Positions 1 to 8,730 of a stretch of 38,661 nt of DNA are shown here, piece after piece. The number at the start of each line of letters is the position of its first letter. The stretch's first letter is position 1. The stretch is from Vibrio sp. UBA2441 (GTDB taxonomy: Bacteria; Pseudomonadota; Gammaproteobacteria; Enterobacterales; Vibrionaceae). Under the pieces are notes generated by a model. That model saw only the letters and a list, made by a program, of their open reading frames with translations, was not told the DNA's origin and ran no database searches. Position numbers and translations under genes: made by a program. The stretch is from positions 1 to 38,661 of the forward strand of contig DDQN01000013.1 of the NCBI GenBank assembly GCA_002342685.1, in the 5' to 3' direction.

Positions 1-40
1 TCTTAAGTGAACGGCATTAACCCTGTGGATGGCCTATTTA

Positions 41-1126
41 TTATATTTTTGGCGTTTGAGTCTGCACACCAAAATTTTGCCCGCGATGCCTAAGCAGATG
101 GTCCATCAATACTATCGCAAGCATGGCCTCAGCAATAGGCACTGCACGAATTCCAACACAAGGGTCGTGGCGACCTTTAGTAATTAACTGTGTGGACTCA
201 CCCGTTTTAGTGATGGTTTCTCCAGGTACGGTAATACTGGATGTCGGTTTCAAAGCAATGTTAGCAACCACTTCCTGCCCCGTAGAAATACCACCTAAAA
301 TACCGCCAGCATGATTCGATTTGAATCCTTCTGGAGAGAGTGGATCGCGATGTTGGCTGCCTTTTTGGTTAACAACATCAAAACCGTCACCTATCTCCAC
401 ACCTTTAACCGCATTAATACTCATCAACGCGTGAGCTATATCAGCATCTAAACGGTCGAATATCGGTTCACCCAAACCAACTGGGACATTGGTTGCGACA
501 ACCTGCAATTTGGCACCAATTGAATCACCTTGTTTTTTAAGGTCTCTGATCAATTGGTCAAGAGCGTCCACTTTATCGGCATCAGGACAGAAAAATGCAT
601 TATTCTCAATTTCGTCCCAATCTACTTTATCAATGGAAACATCACCCATTTGTGATAAATAGGCTCGAACTTCAATACCAAACTCTTGTTGAAGATATTT
701 TTTCGCTACCGCACCTGCGGCGACACGCATCGCAGTTTCTCGCGCTGACGAGCGTCCACCACCCCGATAGTCCCGGACACCGTATTTTTGATGATAAGTG
801 TAATCTGCATGGCCAGGTCTGAATTTATCTTTGATTTCAGAATAATCTTTAGAGCGCTGATCCGTGTTCTCGATTAACAAACCAATCGACGTTCCGGTTG
901 TTTGCCCTTCAAACACACCCGACAATATTTTTACTTCGTCTGGTTCGCGGCGTGCAGTGGTATATTTCGAAGTTCCAGGGCGACGACGGTCCAAGTCCTT
1001 TTGCAAATCAGCTTCAGTAATGGTTAATCCTGGAGGGCATCCGTCGACAATACAACCTAGAGCAATACCGTGACTCTCTCCAAAAGTAGTTACCCGAAAA
1101 TGCTGACCTATACTATTTCCTGCCAT
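41..1126 (-). CDS. aroC: Chorismate synthase AroC
   Basis: Catalyses the last step of the shikimate pathway, 5-enolpyruvylshikimate-3-phosphate to chorismate, using reduced FMN, in the cytoplasm. The 361-residue length is that of the bacterial family. Visible signatures are GESHG (about residues 17-21), the RPGHADYTYHQKYG block and GGGRSSARETAMRVAAGA, which are the three classical chorismate synthase motifs. The ATG is preceded by a TGAGG-type ribosome binding site. It lies 157 bp downstream of prmB on the same strand, but an intrinsic terminator separates the two, so aroC probably has its own promoter within 1127-1226, which I could not place confidently. No terminator is seen in the 40 bp downstream that the window includes. 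Identification is secure. Confidence 0.98.
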   Translation of the reverse strand: MAGNSIGQHFRVTTFGESHGIALGCIVDGCPPGLTITEADLQKDLDRRRPGTSKYTTARREPDEVKILSGVFEGQTTGTSIGLLIENTDQRSKDYSEIKDKFRPGHADYTYHQKYGVRDYRGGGRSSARETAMRVAAGAVAKKYLQQEFGIEVRAYLSQMGDVSIDKVDWDEIENNAFFCPDADKVDALDQLIRDLKKQGDSIGAKLQVVATNVPVGLGEPIFDRLDADIAHALMSINAVKGVEIGDGFDVVNQKGSQHRDPLSPEGFKSNHAGGILGGISTGQEVVANIALKPTSSITVPGETITKTGESTQLITKGRHDPCVGIRAVPIAEAMLAIVLMDHLLRHRGQNFGVQTQTPKI

Positions 1127-1226
1127 TCAATCCTCATTGTCTCTTAGCTTTCACTAAGAATTCGTCGTTCAATTCTTCGTACTTTCATGTTCGCTTTATA
1201 ACCGCCTGATGTAAACCCTTATGATG

Positions 1227-1259
1227 AAAAAAATAAGGCCAGACATTGTCTGGCCTTAT
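1227..1259 (-). terminator. Intrinsic terminator downstream of prmB
   Basis: A perfect 12-bp inverted repeat (arms 1233-1244 and 1248-1259, loop of 3 nt) is followed on the minus strand by a run of seven U (1227-1233). It lies 24 bp past the prmB stop and 101 bp before the aroC start, so it should uncouple the two genes, which are commonly co-transcribed in related bacteria. Confidence 0.88.
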
Positions 1260-1283
1260 CGTACTTTTCGTTGAGCAGGTCTA

Positions 1284-2219
1284 TTAGTCGATATAAAGAC
1301 TAAACTCATCGGCACATTCTACAAGCTGCTCACGCGTTAACATAAACACACCATGACCACCATTTTCAAACTCAATCCAAGTAAATGGTATATTTGGATA
1401 TTGCTCAATCATATGCACTACCGAATTACCAACTTCACAGATTAAAATACCATTTTCATTCAAATAATTAGGTGCGTTGGCCAAAATTCGTCTAACCAAT
1501 TTCAAACCATCTGTGCCTGCCGCTAACCCTAGTTCTGGCTCATGGGTAAACTCTACAGGCAGGCTATTCATGTCTTCCTGATCAACATAGGGAGGATTCG
1601 ATACAATCAAATCATATTTGTCCTCACTAGGCAGATCACGGAAAAGATCAGAACGAATAGGGAACACTTGCTGCTCCATACCATGCTCTTGGATATTTTG
1701 CTCAGCGACTTCTAATGCGTCTGTTGATATATCAATAGCATCCACTTCGGCTTCAGGAAAAGCATGAGCGCAAGCGATCGCAATACAGCCACTGCCAGTA
1801 CACAAATCCATAATTCGATGTGGCGATTCTGTTAACCACGGCTGAAACTCTGTCTCAATGAGCTCACCAATCGGTGAACGAGGCACAAGTACACGTTCAT
1901 CGATATAAAACTCTAAGCCACAAAACCACGCTTTATTGGTTAAGTATGCCGTTGGCGTTCTTTCATTAATGCGTTTTACTACCCGGCTAACAATACGGTT
2001 TCGCTCCGTCGTGGTTAATCGCGAATTTAATACATGCGGAGGAATATCAATAGGTAAATAGATAGTCGGTAAGATTAACTGGACAGCTTCATCCCATGAA
2101 TTATCAGTACCGTGGCCATAAAAAAGGCCAGCGGCGTTAAAACGGCTAACGGTCCAACGAAGCATATCTTGAAGGGTCAATAACTCTGATACCACTTCTT
2201 CCACAAAAATCTTATCCAA
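1284..2219 (-). CDS. prmB: Ribosomal protein L3 N5-glutamine methyltransferase PrmB
   Basis: S-adenosylmethionine-dependent methyltransferase that methylates a glutamine of ribosomal protein uL3. The catalytic NPPY motif is present in the segment DLIVSNPPYVDQEDM, and the SAM-binding loop is DLCTGSGCIAIACA. Sequence agreement with E. coli PrmB runs end to end. The start was set to a TTG at 2219 (311 aa, beginning MDKIFVEEVV, as in E. coli MDKIFVDEAV). The longer frame opening at 2231 also starts with TTG, but that codon overlaps the GGAG ribosome binding site that lies 6 nt before the 2219 TTG. It is divergent from smrB with only 53 bp between the starts, so their promoters must overlap. Function is well supported; the start is inferred. 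Confidence 0.96.
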   Translation of the reverse strand: MDKIFVEEVVSELLTLQDMLRWTVSRFNAAGLFYGHGTDNSWDEAVQLILPTIYLPIDIPPHVLNSRLTTTERNRIVSRVVKRINERTPTAYLTNKAWFCGLEFYIDERVLVPRSPIGELIETEFQPWLTESPHRIMDLCTGSGCIAIACAHAFPEAEVDAIDISTDALEVAEQNIQEHGMEQQVFPIRSDLFRDLPSEDKYDLIVSNPPYVDQEDMNSLPVEFTHEPELGLAAGTDGLKLVRRILANAPNYLNENGILICEVGNSVVHMIEQYPNIPFTWIEFENGGHGVFMLTREQLVECADEFSLYID

Positions 2220-2272
2220 AACTGTCTCCAAAAAGCGCTACAATACCAACATCAACCAAAGAACGAATTATT

Positions 2273-2803
2273 ATGAGCAACAAAGATATAAACTCTGATG
2301 ACGACTTTTCCTTGTTCCAAGATGCGGTTAAGGGCATAAAAAAGTTGCGACAGGATACCATAATCCAAAGACCAAAAAGAGACATTCAGCAAAAAGATAC
2401 GCAACGCTTTGTGCGTGAAGCGAAAGATAATGAATTTTTCTTTTCTGATGAATTCATTCCTCACCTGAATGAAGATGGACCAACACGATACGCCAGAGAT
2501 GATGTTTCTAAGTATGAAGTGAAAAGATTGCGTCGCGGAGTCTATGTTCCAGACGTCTATTTAGATATGCACGGAATGACTCAGCAAGAAGCAAAAGCTG
2601 AACTAGCCGCCATGATTGCCCACTGTATACGTGAGAATGTCCATTGCGCCTGTGTCATGCATGGCATTGGTAAGCACATTCTAAAACAGAAAGTACCTAT
2701 CTGGCTTGCTCAACACCCAGATGTAATGGCTTATCATCAGGCTCCATTGGAGTTTGGCGGTAATGGCGCGCTGCTCGTGCTGCTGAGTGTGCCTGAGAAA
2801 TAG
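2273..2803 (+). CDS. smrB: Ribosome rescue endonuclease SmrB (Smr domain)
   Basis: Small Smr-domain nuclease. In E. coli SmrB is recruited to collided ribosomes and cleaves the mRNA between them, feeding tmRNA rescue. The 176-residue protein has the family layout: a charged N-terminal region with QDTIIQRPKR (ribosome-contacting in E. coli), the conserved FFSDEF segment, then the Smr domain with the DMHGMTQQEA motif (DLHG-type) near residues 99-108 and the HGIGKHILKQK loop (HGxGK). The C-terminal AFHQAP-type segment (here YHQAPLEFGGNGALLVLL) is intact. It is transcribed away from prmB and convergent with sixA; a heptamer repeat field starts 8 bp after its stop. No intrinsic terminator is obvious apart from those repeats. 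Confidence 0.95.
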   Translation: MSNKDINSDDDFSLFQDAVKGIKKLRQDTIIQRPKRDIQQKDTQRFVREAKDNEFFFSDEFIPHLNEDGPTRYARDDVSKYEVKRLRRGVYVPDVYLDMHGMTQQEAKAELAAMIAHCIRENVHCACVMHGIGKHILKQKVPIWLAQHPDVMAYHQAPLEFGGNGALLVLLSVPEK

Positions 2804-2810
2804 GGATTAA

Positions 2811-2848
2811 TGGGTTATGGGTTATGGGTTATGGGTTATGGGTTATGG
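2811..2848 (+). repeat. Tandem heptamer array 1 (TGGGTTA)n
   Basis: Five perfect direct copies of TGGGTTA (2811-2845) plus a partial copy TGG. The preceding bases 2804-2810 look like a decayed copy. The array begins 8 bp after the smrB stop, in the gap between convergent smrB and sixA. Perfect short tandem copies of this kind are prone to slippage and may vary in number between strains. Confidence 0.95.
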
Positions 2849-2864
2849 TGATATGACCCCTTTA

Positions 2865-2937
2865 GCCTGTCACCTAAAACCTATTGCCTATTGCCTATTG
2901 CCCGTTATCTATTACCTATCGCCTGTTGCCTACCACC
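2865..2937 (+). repeat. Tandem heptamer array 2 (RCCTATT)n, opposite orientation
   Basis: About ten period-7 units with consensus RCCTATT, from gcctgtc at 2865 through accc at 2937. Three central units are nearly perfect (2879-2899) and the flanking ones decayed. Read on the minus strand the unit is AATAGGY, so it is G-rich on the strand opposite to array 1; the two arrays form an imperfect inverted pair with a 16-bp centre. It fills the rest of the smrB-sixA gap and ends 11 bp before the sixA stop. Confidence 0.88.
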
Positions 2938-2948
2938 CTTTTTCCGCT

Positions 2949-3419
2949 CTAAGGATGTATATGCCAAAGTAACTCACCGCTTTGAGTCTGTATATCGTAG
3001 TCTATACAGACCAGTCCGGATGTTGGGAACATAGGTGGAGTGAGACCCGAAACAAATTCGGCAGTTAAGTACCCAACGAGCGGCAAGTGTGACACTAACA
3101 ATATGGAGTCTAGCTGTTTAGTTTCAGCTAAAGCTGACACATAATGAAATACGTCGGTTGAAACTCCATATGGTGTAATTTCGTCATACGTACTTGTGCC
3201 AATCCCGTTAACTTTAAAAACCGCTGATATCGTTTGCCATGTCTGTTGCGCGCGGATATATGGACTGACCAAAACAGCATCAAACTCACTAAATCCTTGA
3301 CGCTCACACGCACTTGCTACGGCAATGGACTGATCACGTCCTCGCTTGGTTAGCTCCCTGTCAGCATCAGTGACTGCAAAATGTTCTGCTTCTCCATGAC
3401 GCATAATAAACACTTTCAT
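2949..3419 (-). CDS. sixA: Phosphohistidine phosphatase SixA
   Basis: Member of the histidine phosphatase (phosphoglycerate mutase-like) superfamily; SixA removes phosphate from histidine phosphocarriers such as ArcB HPt or NPr of the nitrogen PTS in E. coli. The N-terminus MKVFIMRHGEAEH carries the RHG catalytic motif with nucleophile His8, and the second conserved His is in LLVSHLPLVGYL. The 156-residue length matches E. coli SixA (161). A good AGGACT ribosome binding site lies 5 nt before the ATG. It is divergent from the M16 peptidase gene across a 282-bp gap and convergent with smrB. The specific substrate in this organism is unknown. Confidence 0.93.
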   Translation of the reverse strand: MKVFIMRHGEAEHFAVTDADRELTKRGRDQSIAVASACERQGFSEFDAVLVSPYIRAQQTWQTISAVFKVNGIGTSTYDEITPYGVSTDVFHYVSALAETKQLDSILLVSHLPLVGYLTAEFVSGLTPPMFPTSGLVCIDYDIQTQSGELLWHIHP

Positions 3420-3643
3420 TTTTGAGTCCTATCTTAGGGTGTCGGCAGAAGTATCAATAGTTCGGGTAAAAATACCCAGAATTAACTCTGTATTGAAATA
3501 CTCAGAGTATAAGCAAAGCAAAATTCGATAAATATATCAATTACCTTACTCGAGAAGTCTGGCATTATATATCATCAAAATTTATAAAAAATGTATCGGT
3601 GCAGATAAATGTGCATAAAAATGCCAAAAATAGAACGCAAGAT

Positions 3644-3671
3644 TTGCACCAATTCATATCAACGCCATAAT
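3644..3671 (+). promoter_or_regulatory. Possible sigma-70 promoter of the M16 peptidase
   Basis: TTGCAC (3644-3649), 16 bp, CATAAT (3666-3671), 30 bp before the GTG start. The -10 matches 5 of 6 and the -35 only 3 of 6. The 282-bp gap between sixA and the peptidase (3420-3701) holds no gene. It also contains two small palindromes: GGGTA-AAAA-TACCC (3464-3477) and an imperfect one with ACTCTG/CAGAGT arms (3485-3508), which lie nearer to sixA. Confidence 0.35.
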
Positions 3672-3701
3672 TAACTAACACGCTCTATTTGGAGATCGCT
3701 T

Positions 3702-6479
3702 GTGCACTTAAGCCCAAATGACACGAACCAGTATCGCTACATCACTTTGAGTAATGGACTTCGTGTTCTACTAGTTGAAGATTCTAGCGCACAAAAAGCA
3801 GCAGCAGCATTAGCGGTAAACGTCGGTCATTTCGATGACCCTGTTGATAGAGAAGGACTTGCCCACTATTTAGAACACATGCTATTCCTTGGAACCAAAA
3901 AGTATCCAAAGGTGGGGGAATTTCAAAATTTTACTAGTCAGCACGGCGGCCATAATAATGCTTGGACAGGTACTGAACACACCTGCTTTTTTTTCGATAT
4001 TTCGCCAAATGTTCTTGAAGAGACACTAGACCGGTTTAGTCAATTTTTTGTCGAGCCACTGTTTAATTCTGAAGCCTTAGAAAAAGAAAGAGAAGCCGTT
4101 GATTCCGAATATCATCTAAAATTAAATGATGATACGAGACGTTTGTATCAAGTTCATAAAGAGGTGGTAAATCCAGCCCATCCATTTAGCAAATTTTCTG
4201 TTGGTAACATTGATACTTTAGGCGATCGTGAAGGGACTAATATTAGAGATGAAATCATCGATTTCTATTCCACACACTATTCTGCCGACTTAATGACACT
4301 TTGCCTGCTCTCCCCAGAGAAACTCGATACTATGGAGAAATGGGTAACTGACAAATTTACCCCGATTACAAACCGGAACTTGTCTGGAAAAGGGATAGAT
4401 ATTCCACATACACTGCCTGAAACCAGCGCGATTTCCGTCTCAATAGAGCCCGTCAAAGAGTGCCGTAAACTCATGGTTTCGTTTAGTTTTCCCGGCATGG
4501 ATAAAGAATATGGGAAAAAACCACTGTCCTATTTTGCTCATTTATTAGGTGCAGAGGGTGAAGGCAGTTTATTGCTCTATCTCAAAGATAAGGGATGGAT
4601 TACGTCTTTGGCCGCTGGTGGCGGTGTTAGTGGAAGTAATTTCAGAGAATTCACCGTTAACATTAATCTCACTAGCGAAGGTATGGAGAACAGCGACGAT
4701 ATCGTTTTGACTCTGTTCCAATATATTGAATTGATAAAACAACAGGGTATCAACGAGTGGCGATATAAAGAAAAACAAGCCGTACTTGAATCAGCCTTTC
4801 GCTTTCAGGAAAAAGCACGGTCAATGGATCTCGTTAGCCATTTAGTCATGAACCTTCAGTATTACCCTGAAGAAGATGTCATCTATGGAGACTACAAAAT
4901 GTCTTTATATGATGAAGACTTGTTAAAGTCTCTATTAAGCTATCTGGTCCCTAAAAACGCCAGAGTGACTCATGTAGCAAAAGAATTAAGCTACGATAAG
5001 AAAGCTAAATGGTATTTCACCCCCTATTCAGTACATCCATTTACCAAAGCACAATTGAGCTTGTGGTCCAATGCAGAAATTAATCCAGAACTGTCTTTAC
5101 CGTTACAAAATCCTTTTATATGTTATGACTTAGACCCCCAAGCTTTAGAACAAGAGTCCAATACACCAAAGCTTATCGAAGAGTTACCCGGCTTCAGGCT
5201 CTGGCACCTACAAGAAACGAATTTTCGTGTACCCAAAGGCGTGGTTTATATTGCCATTGATAGCCCGCACGCGGTATCAACACCGAGGAAAATAGTTAAG
5301 ATGCGCCTGTGCGTGGAGATGTTTCTCGACTCACTGGCGAAGCAAACCTATCCGGCTGAAATTGCAGGCATGGGTTACAATCTCTATGCTCACCAAGGCG
5401 GCGTTACCTTATCTATTTCAGGTTTCAGTCAGAAGCAACCAGAGCTACTAAAAATGATATTGAAACAGTTCGCCGAAAGAGAGTTCAGCGAACAACGATT
5501 TCATATTATTAAAAAACAAATGCTAAGAAACTGGAGAAATGCGGCACAAGATCGCCCCATTTCACAGCTTTTTAATGCCATGACTGGTCTTTTACAACCC
5601 AATAATCCCCCACACCTAGCTCTGATAGAGGCTCTGGAGACGATTGAAGTTGATGAACTTCCTACATTTGTGGATGCGTTAATTGCTGAGCTACATATTG
5701 AAATGTTTGTGTATGGTGACTGGAAACAAAAGCAAGCTTTCGAACTCGCCAATGATCTAAAAGACGCTATGAGAGTTCACAATCAACAATACGAAGAATC
5801 ACTAAGACCTCTTGTCATGCTTGGTGAATCTGGCACTTACCAAAGAGAAGTCGACTGCAATCAAGATGATTCCGCAATTGTTATTTACTATCAGTCCCCC
5901 GACTGTGTGCCCAAAAGTATTGCACTGTATACATTGGCGAATCACCTTATGTCGGCTGAATTTTTTAACGAAGTAAGAACGAAGCAACAGTTGGGGTATA
6001 TGGTAGGAACCGGAAACATGCCTCTAAACCGTCATCCTGGGTTAATACTCTATATACAGTCTCCTAAATCAGCACCAAAAGATTTACTTTACGCTATCGA
6101 TGAGTTTCTAAATGCGTTTTATATGGTGCTATTAGAACTCAGCGAACATCAGTGGCAAAGCAGTAAGCAAGGTTTATCGAATCAAATTGCAGCACCGGAT
6201 AATAACCTCCGTGGCAGGGCTCAACGTTTTTGGGTCGCCATAGGCAATAAAGATCTAGGGTTCGATCAAAGAGAACAGGTGTTGGAGGAAATTAAAAAGT
6301 TGTCGAGGGCAGATATGATCAAATTTGTTGTCAGCATTCTAAAGCCAAGAACCGCAAACCGCCTCATTATGCACGCAAAAGGCAACAAACATCAGAAAGC
6401 GTGTTCGTTAAACATCGGCAGTGAAATAGGCAGTATCGATGAATTTCAACTCAAGCCAAAAGATGTCGAATTAGGCTAA
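3702..6479 (+). CDS. M16 family zinc peptidase (pitrilysin/insulinase type)
   Basis: A 925-residue single-chain M16A metallopeptidase with the two-halves (clamshell) layout of pitrilysin and insulin-degrading enzyme. The zinc-binding inverted motif HxxEH is HYLEH at residues 55-59 (His55, catalytic Glu58, His59); the third zinc ligand is expected 77 residues on and is found as Glu136 in EAVDSEY. The C-terminal half has the usual RTKQQLGYMV segment. No signal peptide is seen, so unlike periplasmic E. coli pitrilysin this protein should be cytoplasmic and degrade short peptides. The start is a GTG with GGAG 7 nt upstream. It stands alone, converging with fadJ across a long hairpin. The substrate is not predictable from sequence. 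Confidence 0.93.
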   Translation: MHLSPNDTNQYRYITLSNGLRVLLVEDSSAQKAAAALAVNVGHFDDPVDREGLAHYLEHMLFLGTKKYPKVGEFQNFTSQHGGHNNAWTGTEHTCFFFDISPNVLEETLDRFSQFFVEPLFNSEALEKEREAVDSEYHLKLNDDTRRLYQVHKEVVNPAHPFSKFSVGNIDTLGDREGTNIRDEIIDFYSTHYSADLMTLCLLSPEKLDTMEKWVTDKFTPITNRNLSGKGIDIPHTLPETSAISVSIEPVKECRKLMVSFSFPGMDKEYGKKPLSYFAHLLGAEGEGSLLLYLKDKGWITSLAAGGGVSGSNFREFTVNINLTSEGMENSDDIVLTLFQYIELIKQQGINEWRYKEKQAVLESAFRFQEKARSMDLVSHLVMNLQYYPEEDVIYGDYKMSLYDEDLLKSLLSYLVPKNARVTHVAKELSYDKKAKWYFTPYSVHPFTKAQLSLWSNAEINPELSLPLQNPFICYDLDPQALEQESNTPKLIEELPGFRLWHLQETNFRVPKGVVYIAIDSPHAVSTPRKIVKMRLCVEMFLDSLAKQTYPAEIAGMGYNLYAHQGGVTLSISGFSQKQPELLKMILKQFAEREFSEQRFHIIKKQMLRNWRNAAQDRPISQLFNAMTGLLQPNNPPHLALIEALETIEVDELPTFVDALIAELHIEMFVYGDWKQKQAFELANDLKDAMRVHNQQYEESLRPLVMLGESGTYQREVDCNQDDSAIVIYYQSPDCVPKSIALYTLANHLMSAEFFNEVRTKQQLGYMVGTGNMPLNRHPGLILYIQSPKSAPKDLLYAIDEFLNAFYMVLLELSEHQWQSSKQGLSNQIAAPDNNLRGRAQRFWVAIGNKDLGFDQREQVLEEIKKLSRADMIKFVVSILKPRTANRLIMHAKGNKHQKACSLNIGSEIGSIDEFQLKPKDVELG

Positions 6480-6526
6480 TTTAGCGGCTTATTGCTAAAT
6501 TTTAATACTAGAAAATCGAAGTCATA

Positions 6527-6562
6527 CTTAAGCGCCTGTCACTTTTGTGACAGGCGCTTAAG
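6527..6562. terminator. Long perfect hairpin between convergent genes (likely bidirectional terminator)
   Basis: Perfect 16-bp inverted repeat (arms 6527-6542 and 6547-6562) with a TTTT loop, 48 bp after the peptidase stop and 57 bp beyond the fadJ stop on the other strand. Neither side has a proper U-run, so it may act as a transcription block or mRNA 3'-end stabiliser rather than a classical intrinsic terminator. Confidence 0.6.
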
Positions 6563-6618
6563 TTACTAACAACACGATTATACTGACAACCTTAACGATC
6601 TAATTGTCAGAATCGGTA

Positions 6619-8730
6619 TTAATAAAAACCTTGCTCGTTTTCTAATCGAGTTAACAAACCGTCACAAGGCGCATATCTATCTCCATGTTTGGCCTGATAC
6701 TCTTGCATTAACTCAACCAAATTTTTAATACCTATCTGGTCCATATACTTAAATGGCCCACCCAAAAATGGCGGGAAGCCAATTCCAAATATCGCGCCGA
6801 TATCACCATCTCTCGCACTGCGAATGATGCCTTCATCTAAACAACGAACTGCCTCATTTAGCATTGGCAATACACAACGAAGGGCAATCTCATCCGTACT
6901 AAGGTGAGAAACTGGTGACAGGTTTAATAGTTTATAAACAGAATTATCCACCTGTTTCTTCTTGCCTTTATAAGTATAAAAGCCCTTACCACTTTTCCGT
7001 CCCTTGCGGCTATCTTCAAGCAATACGTCAAAAACATCTGGACCCTGAAAACGCTCTCCCAGCTCGCTAACCAATATAGGCATTATTTTCGCACCTATAT
7101 CAACACCCACTTCATCGAGCAGTGTTATTGGTCCTACGGGAAAACCGAAATCAAGCAGAGCATTATCTAGCACTTCAATAGGTTCACCGGACATCAGTAC
7201 TTGAGCAGCCTCGTTCATATAAGGCGCCAAAATACGATTGACATAAAAACCAGCACTGTCTTTTACCACTATGGGTGTTTTTCCCTGCTGACGGGCAAAG
7301 TTAACGACCGTCGCAATCGCTTCATCAGAGGTTGTTTCATGTGGAATTACCTCTACCAGAGGCATTTTCTCTACCGGACTAAAATAGTGAAGACCGACTA
7401 TGTTCTCAGGTCGTTCCGCTTTTTCAGCAATTTGATGGATAGGTAACGATGAAGTATTGGTGGCAAAAATCGTATCAGGTCTTGCGTTTTTCTCAATGCT
7501 ACTGACCATATCTTGTTTAAGCGTGAGATCTTCAAATACCGCCTCAATAACGACATCCGCTTTGTTGTAGGTAGTAAAATCAATACCGCCAGAAAGTTGT
7601 ATCATCTTACTTTGTAATTGAGCATTAGAGATAATGCGACGCTTACGCTGTTTGGCAAATAGTTTGTAGTTGTAGTTTAATGCGTTCAATACGCCGTCAT
7701 TTGATACGTCTTTAATGCGAACAGAGGTTTTTGCCTTTGACACGCTTACATGGCTAATACCCGCGCCCATCAGCCCTCCGCCCAAAACACCAACGTGAGA
7801 AACAGTTCGCGGTGCTGCCTGTGAACCATTGTCTTTCTTCATCTCAGTGGTAGCAAAGAAAATAGAACGTAGCGCTTTAGACTCTGAGGTCATGACCAGC
7901 TTGCCAAACTCTTGAGCTTCAAATTCCAGTCCCTTTTTGAGACCTTTTTCCAAACCCAAACGAATGACTTTCAGTATGGCCTCGGTTGCTGGGTAGTTTC
8001 CACGAGTCTTAAGCATCGTTTTCTTACTGGCCTGATCAAATATGACCTTACGACCTAGTCCATTACGAGATATTAACGTCTCTTTACCCGAAGTTTTGGC
8101 TTTACGTTTTCCCTTTAGCGCAAACGTTTTAGCGACATCGGACAAAATCGATACCGGAACGCTAGCATCTACAACACCAAGTTTCAGCGCTTTTTTTGCT
8201 CTTAATTGCTTGCCAGTTAAAATAATGTCTAGCGAGGCAAGTAGTCCTATGAGCCTAGGTAAACGCTGTGTTCCACCGGAGCCTGGAAGTAAACCCAACT
8301 GAACTTCCGGAAGGCCTAAACGTGTTTTATCGTCGTCAGAACAAACCCGATAGTCACATGCTAGAGCAAACTCTAACCCCCCGCCCAAGCAGACTCCGTG
8401 AATAGCAGATACTACCGAAAATTTCAGCTTAGCTATGCGGTTAAACACTTCCTGCCCTTTCTTTGCCAGCGCCTCTGCTGCGTCAGCAGTCTCGCAGGCA
8501 TCAAGCATTTTTACATCTGCGCCAGCAATAAAGTTATCCGCTTTACCTGACTGAACAATCAGACCTTTTATACCTTGGTCGTTGTTTTCCAGTTCAGTCA
8601 ATACGCTTTCCATCTCTTCAATGAGATCTGCTCGTAAAACGTTCATTTTTTCATTGGCAATGTCTATCGAAAGCCATGCGATTTTGTCATCATCAATTGT
8701 TAATTGCAGTGAATTACTCTCACTCATCAT
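6619..8730 (-). CDS. fadJ: Fatty acid oxidation complex alpha subunit FadJ
   Basis: Bifunctional enoyl-CoA hydratase / 3-hydroxyacyl-CoA dehydrogenase (703 aa) of the FadIJ beta-oxidation complex. Residues 1-190 form the crotonase domain, with the oxyanion-hole segment IAGADVKML (68-76) and the two catalytic acids Glu120 (GGGLEFALACDYR) and Glu142 (LPEVQLGLLPGSGGTQR). The dehydrogenase half starts near residue 311 with the Rossmann motif VGVLGGGLMGAGI and contains ATNTSSLPI and GLHYFSPVEKMPLVEV. Length and the FadI neighbour favour FadJ over FadB. The start overlaps the fadI stop by 4 bp (ATGA), implying translational coupling. It is probably controlled together with fadI by the operators at 10053-10111. 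Confidence 0.97.
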   Translation of the reverse strand: MMSESNSLQLTIDDDKIAWLSIDIANEKMNVLRADLIEEMESVLTELENNDQGIKGLIVQSGKADNFIAGADVKMLDACETADAAEALAKKGQEVFNRIAKLKFSVVSAIHGVCLGGGLEFALACDYRVCSDDDKTRLGLPEVQLGLLPGSGGTQRLPRLIGLLASLDIILTGKQLRAKKALKLGVVDASVPVSILSDVAKTFALKGKRKAKTSGKETLISRNGLGRKVIFDQASKKTMLKTRGNYPATEAILKVIRLGLEKGLKKGLEFEAQEFGKLVMTSESKALRSIFFATTEMKKDNGSQAAPRTVSHVGVLGGGLMGAGISHVSVSKAKTSVRIKDVSNDGVLNALNYNYKLFAKQRKRRIISNAQLQSKMIQLSGGIDFTTYNKADVVIEAVFEDLTLKQDMVSSIEKNARPDTIFATNTSSLPIHQIAEKAERPENIVGLHYFSPVEKMPLVEVIPHETTSDEAIATVVNFARQQGKTPIVVKDSAGFYVNRILAPYMNEAAQVLMSGEPIEVLDNALLDFGFPVGPITLLDEVGVDIGAKIMPILVSELGERFQGPDVFDVLLEDSRKGRKSGKGFYTYKGKKKQVDNSVYKLLNLSPVSHLSTDEIALRCVLPMLNEAVRCLDEGIIRSARDGDIGAIFGIGFPPFLGGPFKYMDQIGIKNLVELMQEYQAKHGDRYAPCDGLLTRLENEQGFY

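Noticed and set aside
2804..2938. The heptamer field as a CRISPR or telomere-like element
   Set aside because: Units are 7 bp with no spacers, there are no cas genes, and the site is inside a core chromosome region between two convergent genes.
6527..6562. Long hairpin as an attachment site or insertion-sequence remnant
   Set aside because: There is no integrase, transposase or direct repeat near it; its place between convergent genes is better explained by a terminator-like role.
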